Positions 62,611 to 64,000 of a DNA stretch of 64,000 nucleotides are shown piece after piece. Each line of letters starts with the position of its first letter. Within the stretch, counting starts at the first letter, position 1. A program made the translations under genes and the position numbers. The notes beneath the pieces were generated by a model. It was not told the DNA's origin. It saw only the letters and a program-made list of their open reading frames with translations, and searched no databases. The DNA is from Streptomyces sp. G-G2 (GTDB taxonomy: Bacteria; Actinomycetota; Actinomycetes; Streptomycetales; Streptomycetaceae): the NCBI RefSeq assembly GCF_030063135.1, contig NZ_JASISO010000006.1, positions 62,001-126,000 on the forward strand. The letters run 5' to 3'.

Positions 62611-63612
62611 CTACGGCCGCGCGACCGGCCGGTCGCCGGGCCCGGGGGCGGGCGGGGCAGCGGAATGGGACCCGTCGGCGGGGGCGGGCGCGGGGGCGAG
62701 GTCGAGGTCCAAGTCGAGTCGGGGCGCGGGCTCGGGCGCGGGGCGCTGTGCCACGACCGTCGCCGCGGGCCGGTAGACGTACGGATCGCTGCGCAGGCCG
62801 CGCGCCGTCACGTGCACGGTGACCGGCGTTCCGGGAGTGGTCACGGGGACCGGGAGGGGCAGGGTCAGCGCCCCGTCGGGGCCGAGTTCGGCGTCCGGCC
62901 GGGTTTCGCCGTCGATGCTGACCTGGGCCTTGCCGTGGGTGGCGTCCGGGCCGAAGCCGCCGCCCTCGACGCGCAGCAGGCCGCCCTCGCGGGTGACCCG
63001 GGTGATGACGGGGTTGGGGCGGGTCGCCAGTTTGTTGACCAGGTAGACCCCGGCCGGGGCGCCGGTCAGCGCCCAGATCCCGGTGGGCAGCTTCGGCAGG
63101 CCCGCGCCGACGTCGGCCACGAAGAAGGCGGCGACGTAGAGCATCGTGACGACGCTGAAGGCGACGTACTGGAGGTCCATCAGGTCGGTCTGGCCGGAGT
63201 CGTTGGCGATGAGTTCGTTCATCGGCAGCTTCTGGGGGGCGCCCGCGGGCGGGGCGCCGGGCTCCGGCTTCTTCTCCGGCTTGAACAGGTGGCCGTTCTG
63301 CACGCGCACCCCGACCACGCCCTTGGCCCCGATCAGCGCCAGGTACGGGCCGCCGAGCAGCGGCAGGTAGACGCTGGTCAGGGACTGGAAGGGGTCGCGC
63401 GGCCCGCGGAACCAGCCGATGCCCTGGGTCAGTCCGTAGACGAGCAGCACCAGCAGCATCCACAGGAGCAGGCCGGTCCAGGCGGTGGCCAGGGTCTTGG
63501 ACGTGGACAGCCGGCCGTCGCGGCCGGTCACCAGTCCGGGACGGGCGCGCAGCGCCCAGTACCCCACGGCCAGCGCGGCCACGAGCGTCAGCACAGCGGG
63601 CAGCCAGGCCAT
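62611..63612 (-). CDS. Integral membrane protein with IPT/TIG-like domain
   Basis: 333 aa. Helices lie at residues ~3-20, ~43-64, ~83-100 (weak), ~155-175 and ~185-202, with a Lys/Pro-rich cytoplasmic loop between. Residues ~210-290 look like an immunoglobulin-like IPT/TIG fold (PNPVITRVTREGGLLRVEGGGFGPDA), and the tail is Pro/Ala/Asp-rich. I recognise no function. The ATG at 63612 follows GGGGGGAACG. Confidence 0.75.
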   Translation of the reverse strand: MAWLPAVLTLVAALAVGYWALRARPGLVTGRDGRLSTSKTLATAWTGLLLWMLLVLLVYGLTQGIGWFRGPRDPFQSLTSVYLPLLGGPYLALIGAKGVVGVRVQNGHLFKPEKKPEPGAPPAGAPQKLPMNELIANDSGQTDLMDLQYVAFSVVTMLYVAAFFVADVGAGLPKLPTGIWALTGAPAGVYLVNKLATRPNPVITRVTREGGLLRVEGGGFGPDATHGKAQVSIDGETRPDAELGPDGALTLPLPVPVTTPGTPVTVHVTARGLRSDPYVYRPAATVVAQRPAPEPAPRLDLDLDLAPAPAPADGSHSAAPPAPGPGDRPVARP

Positions 63613-63732
63613 GATCGTTCCCCCCGTTCCGGTCCCCCTACCGTGGTGTACCGCGCGGCCGGGTTCATGACAAGTGTGACGCGCCGGGGCGGCCGGAGCC
63701 ATCGATCCGCCGACGAAAGACCGCGCGGGCGC

Positions 63733-64000
63733 CTACGAAGCCCGCCGGCCCTCCCGCTCCTCCCGGCCCGCCCGCTCCTCCCGCTCCCGCGGTTCCGCCC
63801 GGTCCGCCCGGTCCTGGGCCTCCGTCAGCACCGGGAACCGGCGCGGCGCGAGGAGCAGCAGCACCAGCACCGCCGCCACCGCCGCCGCGCTCGCCCCCAG
63901 GTAGATGTGGTCCACGGCCGCCGCCACCGCGCCCCGCAGGTAGTCGACGGCCGCAGCCGGCAGCGACCCCGGATCCCGCAGGGCCCGGGATACGTCGTCC
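63733..64000 (-). CDS. C-terminus of a probable MFS (DHA2-type) transporter
   Basis: Only the last ~88 codons are in the window; the gene continues past the right edge. The sequence SLPAAAVDYLRGAVAAAVDHIYLGASAAAVAAVLVLLLLAPRRFPVL, given here only in outline, ends in one hydrophobic helix and a charged Glu/Arg tail. It has the form of the final helix region of 14-helix drug exporters. Confidence 0.6.
   Translation of the reverse strand, partial: DDVSRALRDPGSLPAAAVDYLRGAVAAAVDHIYLGASAAAVAAVLVLLLLAPRRFPVLTEAQDRADRAEPREREERAGREEREGRRAS

Overview
The window is high-GC actinobacterial chromosome, almost certainly Streptomyces. The evidence is pervasive G/C third positions, GTG/TTG starts and stop-start overlaps, together with an SsgA-like sporulation protein, a tricorn protease homologue, a resuscitation-promoting factor, an actinobacterial protein O-mannosyltransferase and a TamR/Tam pair. 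It reads mainly as conserved core chromosome. I see no transposase, integrase, CRISPR array or rRNA.

Layout. 1-3.6 kb: 3' end of a gephyrin-like MoeA paralogue (Glp type), then moaC, a MogA-like gene, a RimJ-type acetyltransferase and the predicted membrane receptor GlpR. 3.7-4.1 kb: tRNA-Ala and, opposite, initiator tRNA-fMet. 4.2-7.0 kb: small membrane protein, DUF1963 protein, GNAT, exonuclease III. 7.0-11.3 kb: MerR regulator and a coupled flavin monooxygenase/hydrolase/SDR operon. 11.4-18.1 kb: small helical protein, tricorn protease, then TetR plus MMPL exporter. 18.2-21.4 kb: SALP and a CbiM/CbiQ/CbiO metal transporter. 21.4-27.2 kb: serine hydrolase, penicillin-binding protein, Pmt and rsmI. 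27.3-34.7 kb: zinc-ribbon-like protein, TatD, RpfB-like protein, ksgA, ispE and an ABC-F ATPase. 34.8-41.3 kb: two proline-rich membrane-anchored beta-propeller paralogues, then two NarL-type regulators flanking galE. 41.3-43.2 kb: tamR/tam and a VOC protein. 43.3-46.9 kb: FG-GAP secreted protein, TetR and fatty-acid desaturase. 47.2-54.1 kb: ppc, opposite the glmU-prs-rplY-pth cluster. 54.2-55.1 kb: tRNA-Gln lying 11 nt downstream of an unusual HTH/LAGLIDADG-like gene. 55.3-61.3 kb: an orphan sensor kinase, then a cluster of toxin-like enzymes joined to SUKH immunity domains. 61.5-64 kb: coiled-coil protein, membrane protein and the 3' end of a transporter.

The most unusual part is 56.5-61.3 kb. 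Three toxin-type enzyme modules (YwqJ-like deaminase, WHH-type HNH nuclease, XOO_2897-type deaminase) each occur with a SUKH-superfamily partner. Two of the three are fused to it in one polypeptide, and none has a visible secretion signal. Other points worth a second look are a response regulator that has lost its phospho-acceptor Asp, paired palindromic operators in front of the desaturase operon, a TetR operator followed by a 9-nt periodic leader, and the HTH/LAGLIDADG-like gene abutting tRNA-Gln. Family names rest on motif recognition by eye; no database search was run.
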